11,314 nucleotides of DNA from Gammaproteobacteria bacterium. GTDB taxonomy: Bacteria; Pseudomonadota; Gammaproteobacteria; Steroidobacterales; Rariloculaceae. Below are positions 1 to 6,109 of the stretch, piece by piece. The stretch's first letter is position 1. The number at the start of each line of letters is the position of its first letter. Made by a program: the position numbers and the translations under genes. The notes under the pieces were generated by a model that saw only the letters and a list, made by a program, of their open reading frames with translations, made no database searches and was not told the origin of the DNA. Location of the stretch: NCBI GenBank assembly GCA_016927175.1, contig JAFGNC010000205.1, forward strand, positions 1 to 11,314, written 5' to 3'.

Positions 1-33
1 CGATCCCGTACCGCCCGAGAGCGCGGCGCGGCG

Positions 34-153
34 GACGAAAGCGCAATGATGCGGGTCCGGCACCTGCACGGCCGACGAAACGCGAATGCGGTTTCGTCAC
101 CTGCACCGCCGCCGACGAACGCGGATGCGGGTCCGGAAGACTTTCGCACCGCC
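34..153. repeat. Three degenerate 40-bp tandem repeats
   Basis: The words GGACGAAA, CCGACGAAA, CCGACGAAC and CCGACGCG begin at about positions 33, 72, 112 and 152, which gives a period of 40. Between them the units share an ATGCGG core (GGGTCCGG or GGTTTCG follows) and CACCTGCAC or CTTTCGCACC. Copies are imperfect with small indels. They lie in the non-coding left edge (1-203), downstream of the minus-strand oxidoreductase stop. I see no convincing gene or terminator in the rest of that edge. Confidence 0.6.
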
Positions 154-203
154 GACGCGTCTCTGGTCGACGCAGGTTCCGCCGCCTGCGGCAGCAGCAT
201 CTT

Positions 204-1553
204 TCACAGCATCGCGCCGATGTCCGACGCGCCGGTCGGATACGCGAACAGCATGTCCTTCAGATCCGCGGCCGTCAGCTCGTGCCTCAGGGCCAGCGCG
301 AACACGTTGATGACCTCGTCGGCGTGCGGGCCCACCAGATGGGCGCCGAGAATGCGGTTCGTCGCCTCGTCGACGAGCACCTTGAAGCCGTAGACGGGTT
401 CCGCCGCCTGCCGCGCCGTATACCAGTCCGAAGCGTTTCTGCACTCGATGCGGAAGCGGTGCCCGCGCCTGCGCGCCTCCTCTTCGCCGAGCCCGACCGC
501 TGCGATCGGCGGGATCGTGAACGCGACGCTCGGCACGGCCGTATAGTCCGCGCGGCGCCGGTTCCCGTCCAGCAGGTTCGCCGCGACGACTTCCGCGTCC
601 CGCCCCGATACCGGAGTCAGCGGCGGACCGACCTGCGCGGCGTCGCCGGCGGCGTAGACGGCGCCATTCGATACGCTTTGCAGGTATTCGTTCAGGACGA
701 GCCTGCCCTTCTCGACCGCGACACCGGCCGATTCGAGGTCGAGGTCGGCAAGCGCGGGCGCTCGCCCCGCGGCATGCACGACCAGGTCCGCTTCGAGCTC
801 GACGCCGCCGCCGTCGCCCGACGCCCGGATCCGAAAGGCCTCCCCTGCGCGCTCGACGGCCTCGACGCTCACGTCCGTCCGCACGTCCACACCGATGTCC
901 GCGAAGCGCTCCATGAGCCAGTCGACGAGATCGGGATCAAAGCGCTTCAGCATCCGCGGCCCGCGCTGCAGCACCGTCACGTCCGCGCCGGCACGGGCTG
1001 CGATGTGCGAGAACTCCGCCGCGATGTAGCCGCCGCCGATCAGCGCGATCCGCCGCGGCAACTTCTCGAGAGACAGAAAGACGTCGCTCGGGACGACGTG
1101 CTCCTCGCCGGGTATGCCGAGCGGGACCGGCTCCGCGCCCGCAGCGATCACGATACGCTCGGCGTCGAGCGTGTCGCTGCCGACTTCGAGCGTGGCCGGG
1201 CCCGTGAATCTCGCGCGTCCGCGATGAGCGTCGATGCCGCTGTCCGCAAACTGCCGCTCGCGCTGCTCGGGAATCGGATCCGTGAAACGCCGCTTGCGCG
1301 ACATCAGCGCCGGCCAGTCGATGCGGACGTCGCCGTCGACGCCGCCCCCGCGCATCCGCCGCGCGTGGTCGACGGCCGCGGCGCCGCCGACGAGAAGCTT
1401 CTTCGGGTCGCAGCCTCTGAGGGCGCAGGTGCCGCCGAAAGGCCGCGACTCGACGACGGCGACGGTCCAGCCGGCGGCGCGGAGCCGCGTCGCAACCGCC
1501 GTCGCGGCCGTGCCCGTTCCGATGATCGCCGCTCGGTATCGCTTCTTCGCCAT
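204..1553 (-). CDS. FAD-dependent NAD(P)-disulfide oxidoreductase (glutathione/mercuric reductase-like)
   Basis: A 449-residue cytoplasmic flavoenzyme of the class I pyridine-nucleotide-disulfide oxidoreductase family, at the usual family length. It is expected to pass electrons from NAD(P)H through FAD to a redox-active disulfide. Residues 10-17 (IIGTGTAA) form the FAD-binding Rossmann loop. The CX4C pair is C43 and C48, within GGTCALRGC. G173-E180 (GGGYIAAE) is the NAD(P)H-binding loop. The following strand ends in LQRG (195-198) rather than an acidic residue, which leans towards NADPH. AAGDAAQ (301-307) is the second FAD motif, and a dimerisation domain fills about 340-449. The C-terminus reads FAYPT (436-440), so Tyr438 stands where classical members have the catalytic His. 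The substrate therefore cannot be named. The start at 1553 is supported by GGAGGG four bases upstream and by the Rossmann strand beginning directly after it. Longer upstream extensions of this frame have no family features. Confidence 0.9.
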   Translation of the reverse strand: MAKKRYRAAIIGTGTAATAVATRLRAAGWTVAVVESRPFGGTCALRGCDPKKLLVGGAAAVDHARRMRGGGVDGDVRIDWPALMSRKRRFTDPIPEQRERQFADSGIDAHRGRARFTGPATLEVGSDTLDAERIVIAAGAEPVPLGIPGEEHVVPSDVFLSLEKLPRRIALIGGGYIAAEFSHIAARAGADVTVLQRGPRMLKRFDPDLVDWLMERFADIGVDVRTDVSVEAVERAGEAFRIRASGDGGGVELEADLVVHAAGRAPALADLDLESAGVAVEKGRLVLNEYLQSVSNGAVYAAGDAAQVGPPLTPVSGRDAEVVAANLLDGNRRRADYTAVPSVAFTIPPIAAVGLGEEEARRRGHRFRIECRNASDWYTARQAAEPVYGFKVLVDEATNRILGAHLVGPHADEVINVFALALRHELTAADLKDMLFAYPTGASDIGAML

Positions 1554-1556
1554 GGG

Positions 1557-1562
1557 CCCTCC
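1557..1562 (-). promoter_or_regulatory. Ribosome binding site of the oxidoreductase
   Basis: On the minus strand GGAGGG ends three bases before the ATG at 1553. It decides this start over upstream alternatives in the same open frame. Confidence 0.7.
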
Positions 1563-1694
1563 GATGCGGACCGGCCGCGGCCCCTCGGCGAAGCGGCCTC
1601 GGTCCGCGCACGCTGACGGATGGGCCGATGCAACTTGCATGCCCTGCGGCGCGCGGACGGCAAAGAGCCGACGACAGAGAAACGGGCGCTGCTG

Positions 1695-1739
1695 CCGAAA
1701 GAAGAAGAGCCCCACGGACTTCGGCAGTCCGTGAGGCTC
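1695..1739 (-). terminator. Intrinsic terminator of the lectin-like gene
   Basis: A hairpin at 1707-1739 has an 8-bp perfect stem (CACGGACT with AGTCCGTG), a 5-base loop, one mismatch, and then a further 5-bp stem (GAGCC with GGCTC). On the minus strand it is followed by a pyrimidine-rich tract, TTCTTCTTTC. It starts 33 bases beyond the stop of the lectin-like gene at 1772, so transcription of that gene probably ends here. This separates it from the oxidoreductase gene. The rest of the 1554-1771 spacer shows no gene, and I see no clear promoter for the oxidoreductase in it. Confidence 0.85.
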
Positions 1740-1771
1740 GAGTCGCGCGAAAACCCTGTGCGGCGCGCGCG

Positions 1772-2404
1772 TCAGTCGGCGGCGAAACAGTAGAACATTC
1801 CGGCCCCGCCGGTGCGCTCGAGGCTCGGCAGGTCGCAGCCCTGGGAGGGATGCACGGCGTTCCAGGAGTTTACGCCGGGCTCGCGCCCGAGCCTGTCGGC
1901 GTGGCCGAGCATGGCCTGCGCGTCGCTGCTGCCGTCCGTCCAGTTGTTGCACGTCAGGTCGGCGGCCGTGCCGTCCTCGTTCGTGCCGGTCAGCACGTCG
2001 TGCTGCAGCGGCTGCGGGCCGCCGATGTAGTTCGGCGATTCGCCGCGCTCGTTCAGCGCGGTCTCGGCAGTCAGGTTGTTGTCTTCGCTGTGCAGGTCCT
2101 CGACGCTCTCCGCGATCATGTCGCCGGCAGCGTTGTGCCAGGGGCCGTCGCCGATCCGGTCGCGGGCGTCCTCGGAATCCGTGCTGAGGTATGCGCGCCA
2201 GGTCCTGTCACCGGCGCCGGCGGCCTCCGCGAGCGACTGGCAGTGGGCGTCCGCCCCTTCGAGCCCGCCGAGGTCCCCGCCGTTTCCGGGATTGCTGCTC
2301 GTGACGAAAAAGCTCATGTTCTCCGCCGTGTCCTGCGCCAGCGCAGCACCGACGCCGACCGACACAACGGCCAGCGCGGCCGCGACGCGATTGGGCTTGA
2401 TCAT
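1772..2404 (-). CDS. Secreted lectin-like protein (DUF1554/endostatin-like fold, putative)
   Basis: A 210-residue exported protein. Residues 1-23 are a Sec signal peptide, with a positive start, an alanine/valine core and ALA|Q cleavage after 23. The mature part opens with MSFFVTSSNPGNGGDLGG and then GADAHC, ending in CFAAD. I recall this pattern from proteins annotated as lectin or DUF1554, which are thought to have a C-type-lectin/endostatin-like fold. Other landmarks are TWRAYLST (68-75), RIGDGPW (83-89), TCNNWT (151-156) and GHADR (167-171). Four cysteines (C55, C152, C190, C206) would give two disulfides, fitting a life outside the cytoplasm. Ligand and role are unknown. The start at 2404 is chosen because AAGGAG lies 8 bases upstream and the signal peptide begins there. 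The gene has its own promoter and terminator, so it is probably monocistronic. The family assignment is from memory of the motif pattern. Confidence 0.8.
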   Translation of the reverse strand: MIKPNRVAAALAVVSVGVGAALAQDTAENMSFFVTSSNPGNGGDLGGLEGADAHCQSLAEAAGAGDRTWRAYLSTDSEDARDRIGDGPWHNAAGDMIAESVEDLHSEDNNLTAETALNERGESPNYIGGPQPLQHDVLTGTNEDGTAADLTCNNWTDGSSDAQAMLGHADRLGREPGVNSWNAVHPSQGCDLPSLERTGGAGMFYCFAAD

Positions 2405-2412
2405 TTTCTTTT

Positions 2413-2418
2413 CTCCTT
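2413..2418 (-). promoter_or_regulatory. Ribosome binding site of the lectin-like gene
   Basis: AAGGAG on the minus strand, within a purine-rich run, 8 bases before the ATG at 2404. It is one of the strongest Shine-Dalgarno sequences in the window and suggests efficient translation. Confidence 0.8.
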
Positions 2419-2503
2419 TTCTTTTGTCGCCGGCGCCCGGAATCAGGCGCGGCCGGCCACGCGAAGTGCAGGCCGAGCACTGTCCGACACCGCTTCGAAT
2501 CAC

Positions 2504-2530
2504 GTTATAGAAGGCCCGGTAACGCGTCAA
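2504..2530 (-). promoter_or_regulatory. Putative sigma70-type promoter of the lectin-like gene
   Basis: On the minus strand TTGACG (2530-2525) is followed after 15 bases by TATAAC (2509-2504). Each box matches five of six consensus bases. The spacer is two bases shorter than ideal. The predicted transcript would carry a leader of roughly 90 to 100 bases before the ATG at 2404. I see no riboswitch-like structure in that leader. Confidence 0.5.
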
Positions 2531-2613
2531 CGCGGGCGATGGCCCCGGCGCGAGCGTTCCGAGGGCGGCTCCGGCGCTGCGCCGCCGCATGCCGACCGCA
2601 TGTCTGCGCCGTT

Positions 2614-2675
2614 TCCGACACCCTTCGACCGCGGCAGGCGCCTCTCCGACACCCTTTGATCGAGGCGCGCGCCTG
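2614..2675. repeat. Two 31-bp direct repeats
   Basis: Both units begin TCCGACACCCTT (2614 and 2645). They match at about 25 of 31 positions, counted by hand. A third partial relative, TCCGACACCGCTTCGA, starts at 2483 on the other side of the lectin-gene promoter. The repeats end 15 bases before the methyltransferase ATG. The core resembles the half-palindromic GTGTCCGACAC words seen in REP-like intergenic elements, but no complete hairpin is present. Confidence 0.65.
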
Positions 2676-2690
2676 GCGCATCCTGCATGT

Positions 2691-3305
2691 ATGGGGCTCT
2701 ACGACACGCGCATCCTGCCCGTGCTGATTCATGCGGCGATGCGGCAGCAGAACCTGACGGCGTACCGGCGCCGCGTGGCCGCGGAGGCGTTCGGCGACGT
2801 GGTCGAGATCGGTGTCGGGTCGGGCCTCAATTTCCCCTTCTATACCGCCGCGGTGAAGCGGGTCATCGGGATCGACCCGTCGGCCGGGCTGCTGCGCAGA
2901 GCCGCCCGGGCCGCCGAGGGCTGCAGCTTCCGCGTCGATCTGCTGCAGGCGTCGGCGGAAGCCCTGCCGCTGGCAGACCGGAGCGCGGACACTGTCGTGA
3001 CCACGTGGTCGCTGTGCAGCGTTCCCGACGTCGGGCGCGCCCTGAGCGACATGCGCCGCGTGCTGCGGCCGTCGGGCCGGCTGCTGTTCGTCGAGCACGG
3101 CCGATCCGCCGACGCCGCGGTCGTCCGCTGGCAGGACCGGCTGACGCCGGCGTGGAAGCGAGTCGCGGGCGGCTGCCATCTGAACCGTTCGATGGCGGAG
3201 CTGATCGAGGCTGCCGGCTTTGCCGTGGATCGACTCGAGACCGGCTACATGAAGGGTCCGAAGCCGATGACCTTCATGTACGAAGGCAGCGCCCGGCCGG
3301 GCTGA
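2691..3305 (+). CDS. Class I SAM-dependent methyltransferase (UbiE/METTL7-like)
   Basis: A 204-residue cytoplasmic methyltransferase that would transfer the methyl group of S-adenosylmethionine to a small acceptor. Motif I is VVEIGVGSGLN (37-47), the nucleotide-binding glycine loop. GIDPS (60-64) is the acidic loop after strand 2. DTVVTTWSLCSV (100-111) is motif II. LRPSGRLLFVEHG (125-137) is the conserved strand 5 region of the Methyltransf_11/UbiE group. The later W-Q-D-R-L-T-P-x-W and GGCHLNR stretch (147-166) and the AAGF segment resemble METTL7-like enzymes, some of which methylate thiols. The acceptor is not readable from sequence. The start at 2691 is chosen because the conserved domain begins soon after it. 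No Shine-Dalgarno sequence is visible, and upstream codons run into the intergenic repeats. It is divergent from the lectin-like gene and separated by 277 bases from the operon downstream. Confidence 0.85.
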   Translation: MGLYDTRILPVLIHAAMRQQNLTAYRRRVAAEAFGDVVEIGVGSGLNFPFYTAAVKRVIGIDPSAGLLRRAARAAEGCSFRVDLLQASAEALPLADRSADTVVTTWSLCSVPDVGRALSDMRRVLRPSGRLLFVEHGRSADAAVVRWQDRLTPAWKRVAGGCHLNRSMAELIEAAGFAVDRLETGYMKGPKPMTFMYEGSARPG

Positions 3306-3333
3306 GCGCGCCCCCTCCGGCGCGTCGCGCTCG

Positions 3334-3393
3334 CTCGTTCCTCGAGACGCCCGTTGCCGCGTGACTCGTTCCCGTACGCCCGTTCCCCGCAGC
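3334..3393. repeat. Degenerate 31-bp tandem duplication
   Basis: CTCGTTCC occurs at 3334 and again at 3365. Each copy is followed by ACGCCCGTT and a CCGC end, with two or three bases of indel between the copies. It lies in the 277-base spacer 3306-3582, after the methyltransferase stop. The remainder of the spacer shows a weak inverted pair, CCGAGA (3402) with TCTCGG (3420), and the promoter at its right end. I see no gene there. Confidence 0.45.
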
Positions 3394-3543
3394 GGCGCGC
3401 ACCGAGAATCTCCGTTTCGTCTCGGAAACTACGCGCCGGCGCGGCATAGCGCCGCGGCGCTCGGGGATGGTAATTTCGAGCGACACACTTCCTGCAACGT
3501 GCAGGGCCGCCGCCGGCACACGACGGGCTCGTGGCCCGGCCAG

Positions 3544-3572
3544 TGGACTGCACGGGCCTCGCGCACTATGCT
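3544..3572 (+). promoter_or_regulatory. Putative sigma70 promoter of the DUF1592-DUF1552 operon
   Basis: TGGACT (3544-3549), a 17-base spacer, then TATGCT (3567-3572). Each box matches four of six consensus bases, including the most important T, A and final T of the -10 box. Transcription would start at about 3578-3580, only three to five bases before the ATG at 3583. No Shine-Dalgarno sequence lies in between, and TAA (3580-3582) closes the reading frame immediately upstream. If the promoter is real, the message is leaderless or nearly so. Confidence 0.45.
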
Positions 3573-3582
3573 GAAACCGTAA

Positions 3583-6081
3583 ATGATTGAATCGAAAAGA
3601 ACTCGACGATTGATCGCCATCGCGCTCGCCGCCGGCGCGGCGGCCGCTGCCGCCGGCCTCGCCTGGCGCGCGGGCCTCTTCGCGAACGAAGGCGAGCAGC
3701 AGTGGGCGATGATCGAGACCTACTGCGTCGATTGCCACAATTCTTTGGATTTCGCCGGCGACGTCTCTTTCGAAGGGTTGACGCCGGAGCAGGTCGCTCG
3801 GCACGCGGAGACGTTCGAGACGGCGGTCACGAAGCTGCGGGGGCGCCTGATGCCGCCGCCCGGAGGCCCGCAGCCCGAGCAGGCGCAGGTCGACGCCTTC
3901 ATCGGCTGGCTCGAGAAGACCCTCGACGGCAATCCGCAGATTCCGCGAGCGGGGCACGTCCCGGTGCAGCGGCTGAGCCGCACGGAGTACGCCGCAGCGG
4001 TCGAGGACCTGCTCGGCATCGAGATCGACCCCGAGCAGCACCTGCCGACCGACATCGAAGTCGACGGCTTCACGAAAATCGCCGCGGCGCTCAGCGTGTC
4101 GCCCGCGTTCCTCGAGCAGTACATCGCGACGGCCCGCACCGTCGCGCGGCTCGCGGTCGGCGAGCCCGTCCCGAAGATGTCGAGCGCCTACTTCCCGCCG
4201 CCGGTCGGCGATCAGGACGGCTACACCGACGGCCTGCCGCTCGGTACGCGCGGCGGCACGAGCTTCGAGCACATCTTTCCGGCCGACGGCGAATACCGGA
4301 TCACGATCACGGACCTCGACGTCGGCCTCTACCCCCGCGCGCTCGAAACCGAGCACACGGTCGTCGTGCTGGTCGACCGCGAGGAAGTCTTCCGCGGCAG
4401 GCTCGGCGGTCCCGAGGACCTCGCGCTGGTAGACCGGGGCGGCGCACCGGCGCGAGCCGAGCTGATGGAGCGCTTCAAGGACATTCCGGTCAAGGTGCAG
4501 GCGGGCGCGCACGAGGTCGTCGTCACCTTCATCGAGCGCGCACGTGCCGCGACGGACGGCCCGATTTACGGCTTCCAGCCCTACGGCGGCTTCAGCTTCA
4601 CCGGCGAGATGCGCGTGCCGCGCGTCGTCGGCGGCATCGAGATCAAAGGCCCGTTCGACGCCTACGGCCTGTCGCGCACCGAGAGCCGCAGCCGGATCTT
4701 CATCTGCGAGCCGGAGACCGAAAGCGAGGAGCGGCCGTGCGCCGAACGCATCGCCGCGAATCTCGCGCGCCGCGCGTTCCGCCGGCCCGTCGGCCAGGGC
4801 GACGTCGACCGGCTGATGCCGTTTTACGAAGCGGGGCGCGAAGGGCCCGGCGGCTTCGACGAAGGAATCGAGCACCTGGTCACCGCCGTGCTGGCGAGCC
4901 CCGACTTCCTGTACCGGGCCGTCGTTCCCCCGAAGGGAACCGAGGAAGGCGGGCTCTACGCCCTCGACGACCTCGAGCTCGCATCGCGCCTCTCCTTCTT
5001 CTTATGGAGCCAGGGCCCGGACGACCAGCTGCTCGAGCTCGCGGCCGCGGGAAAGCTCGGTGACGAGGAGATCCTCGAGGCCGAGGTCAGGCGCATGCTG
5101 GCCGATCCGCGTGCCGGCACGCTCGTGACGAACTTCGCGCTGAACTGGCTCAACCTCGACGACCTCGACGAGGTCGTGCCGGACGACCGTCTGTTCCCGA
5201 ATTTCGACGAGGAGCTGCGGCAGGACTTCGCGACCGAGATCGAGCTGTTTCTACGTAGCGTCCTGCTCGAGGATCGCAACGTGCAGGAGCTGCTGACGGC
5301 GGACCACACGTTCCTGAACGAGCGCCTGGCGCGGCACTATGGCATATCGTCCGTCAGCGGCTCGCAGTTCCGCCGCGTGACGCTCGCGGACGAGACGCGT
5401 CACGGCCTGCTCGGCAAGGGCGCCGTGCTGCTGCGCACGTCCTACGGGGACCGCACGTCGCCGGTGCTGCGCGGTGCATGGGTTCTCGAGAAGCTGATGG
5501 GCACGCCGCCGGCGCCGCCGCCGCCGAACGTCGAGACGGATCTGTCGACGCCGGAGGGCGAGCGGCCGACGACGATCCGCGCGCGGCTCGAGCAGCATCG
5601 GGAGAGCTCGACCTGCAACGGCTGTCACGGCGTCATCGACCCTTACGGCCTCGCGCTCGAGAATTTCACCGTCGTCGGCGAATGGCGCGACTTCGACCGC
5701 GACGCGGACGCGCCGATCGACGCGAGCACGACGCTGCCGGGCGGCTTACCGGTAGAGGGCCCCGTCGAGCTGCGGCAGGCGCTGCTGCGCCGGCCCGACC
5801 AGTTCGTGCAGGCGATGACGCAGAAGCTGATGATGTACGCCCTCGGCCGCGAGCTCGAATTCTTCGACATGCCGCAGGTGCGCGAGATCGTGCGCAGCGC
5901 GGCGGACGAGGATTACCGGTTCTCCGCGATCGTCAGCGGCATCGCGGCGAGCGATGCATTCCGAATGCAGACGCTGCCCGAGGCGCGCGATGAAGCGGGC
6001 GCCCAGGTGGCGGCACGGAGCGGCGCCGCATCGCCCGGCGCCGGGCCGGGCGGCGAATCGGCCGGTCCCGGGATCGACTGA
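3583..6081 (+). CDS. Planctomycete-type cytochrome protein, DUF1587-DUF1595-DUF1592-DUF1588-DUF1585
   Basis: An 832-residue exported or membrane-anchored protein. A basic start and hydrophobic segment (about 10-33) act as an anchor or signal. Next comes a cytochrome c-like domain with haem motif CVDCH (48-52) and a likely axial Met90 in RLMPPPG. The domain order, from motif recognition, is: DUF1587 (about 126-190, opening VPVQRLSRTEY); a beta-rich, carbohydrate-binding-like region (about 210-375); DUF1595 (about 383-446); DUF1592 (459-588); DUF1588 (about 594-717), with a second haem motif CNGCH (678-682) followed by DPYGLALENF; and DUF1585 (about 722-798). A Gly/Ala-rich tail ends the protein. 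These domains are typical of large planctomycete, acidobacterial and myxobacterial proteins almost always encoded beside DUF1552. The biochemical role is unproven; electron transfer coupled to polymer attack has been suggested. The start is fixed by the upstream in-frame TAA and the N-terminal hydrophobic segment. First gene of the operon; 28 bases separate it from the DUF1552 gene. Confidence 0.93.
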   Translation: MIESKRTRRLIAIALAAGAAAAAAGLAWRAGLFANEGEQQWAMIETYCVDCHNSLDFAGDVSFEGLTPEQVARHAETFETAVTKLRGRLMPPPGGPQPEQAQVDAFIGWLEKTLDGNPQIPRAGHVPVQRLSRTEYAAAVEDLLGIEIDPEQHLPTDIEVDGFTKIAAALSVSPAFLEQYIATARTVARLAVGEPVPKMSSAYFPPPVGDQDGYTDGLPLGTRGGTSFEHIFPADGEYRITITDLDVGLYPRALETEHTVVVLVDREEVFRGRLGGPEDLALVDRGGAPARAELMERFKDIPVKVQAGAHEVVVTFIERARAATDGPIYGFQPYGGFSFTGEMRVPRVVGGIEIKGPFDAYGLSRTESRSRIFICEPETESEERPCAERIAANLARRAFRRPVGQGDVDRLMPFYEAGREGPGGFDEGIEHLVTAVLASPDFLYRAVVPPKGTEEGGLYALDDLELASRLSFFLWSQGPDDQLLELAAAGKLGDEEILEAEVRRMLADPRAGTLVTNFALNWLNLDDLDEVVPDDRLFPNFDEELRQDFATEIELFLRSVLLEDRNVQELLTADHTFLNERLARHYGISSVSGSQFRRVTLADETRHGLLGKGAVLLRTSYGDRTSPVLRGAWVLEKLMGTPPAPPPPNVETDLSTPEGERPTTIRARLEQHRESSTCNGCHGVIDPYGLALENFTVVGEWRDFDRDADAPIDASTTLPGGLPVEGPVELRQALLRRPDQFVQAMTQKLMMYALGRELEFFDMPQVREIVRSAADEDYRFSAIVSGIAASDAFRMQTLPEARDEAGAQVAARSGAASPGAGPGGESAGPGID

Positions 6082-6097
6082 CCCTGGGCGACAGATC

Positions 6098-6102
6098 AGG
6101 AG
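6098..6102 (+). promoter_or_regulatory. Ribosome binding site of the DUF1552 gene
   Basis: AGGAG lies seven bases before ATG 6110. It decides this start over an in-frame ATG at 5954 that would overlap the upstream gene by 128 bases and hide the Tat signal. It is the only clear Shine-Dalgarno sequence in the four-gene operon. Confidence 0.8.
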
Positions 6103-6109
6103 TGGCTGC

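Noticed and set aside
180..203. Possible terminator after the oxidoreductase stop (CCGCAGG/CCTGCG-type pairing)
   Set aside because: The stem is short and the loop large, with no T-rich tract on the minus strand.
282..1616. 444-residue plus-strand open frame opposite the oxidoreductase
   Set aside because: It is a shadow of the minus-strand gene, whose flavin and nucleotide motifs and ribosome binding site are clear.
3274..4875. 533-residue minus-strand open frame opposite the DUF1592 gene
   Set aside because: It is antisense to a well-supported conserved protein. Its composition is Arg/Ala/Asp-rich as expected from reversed GC-rich codons, and no motif is present.
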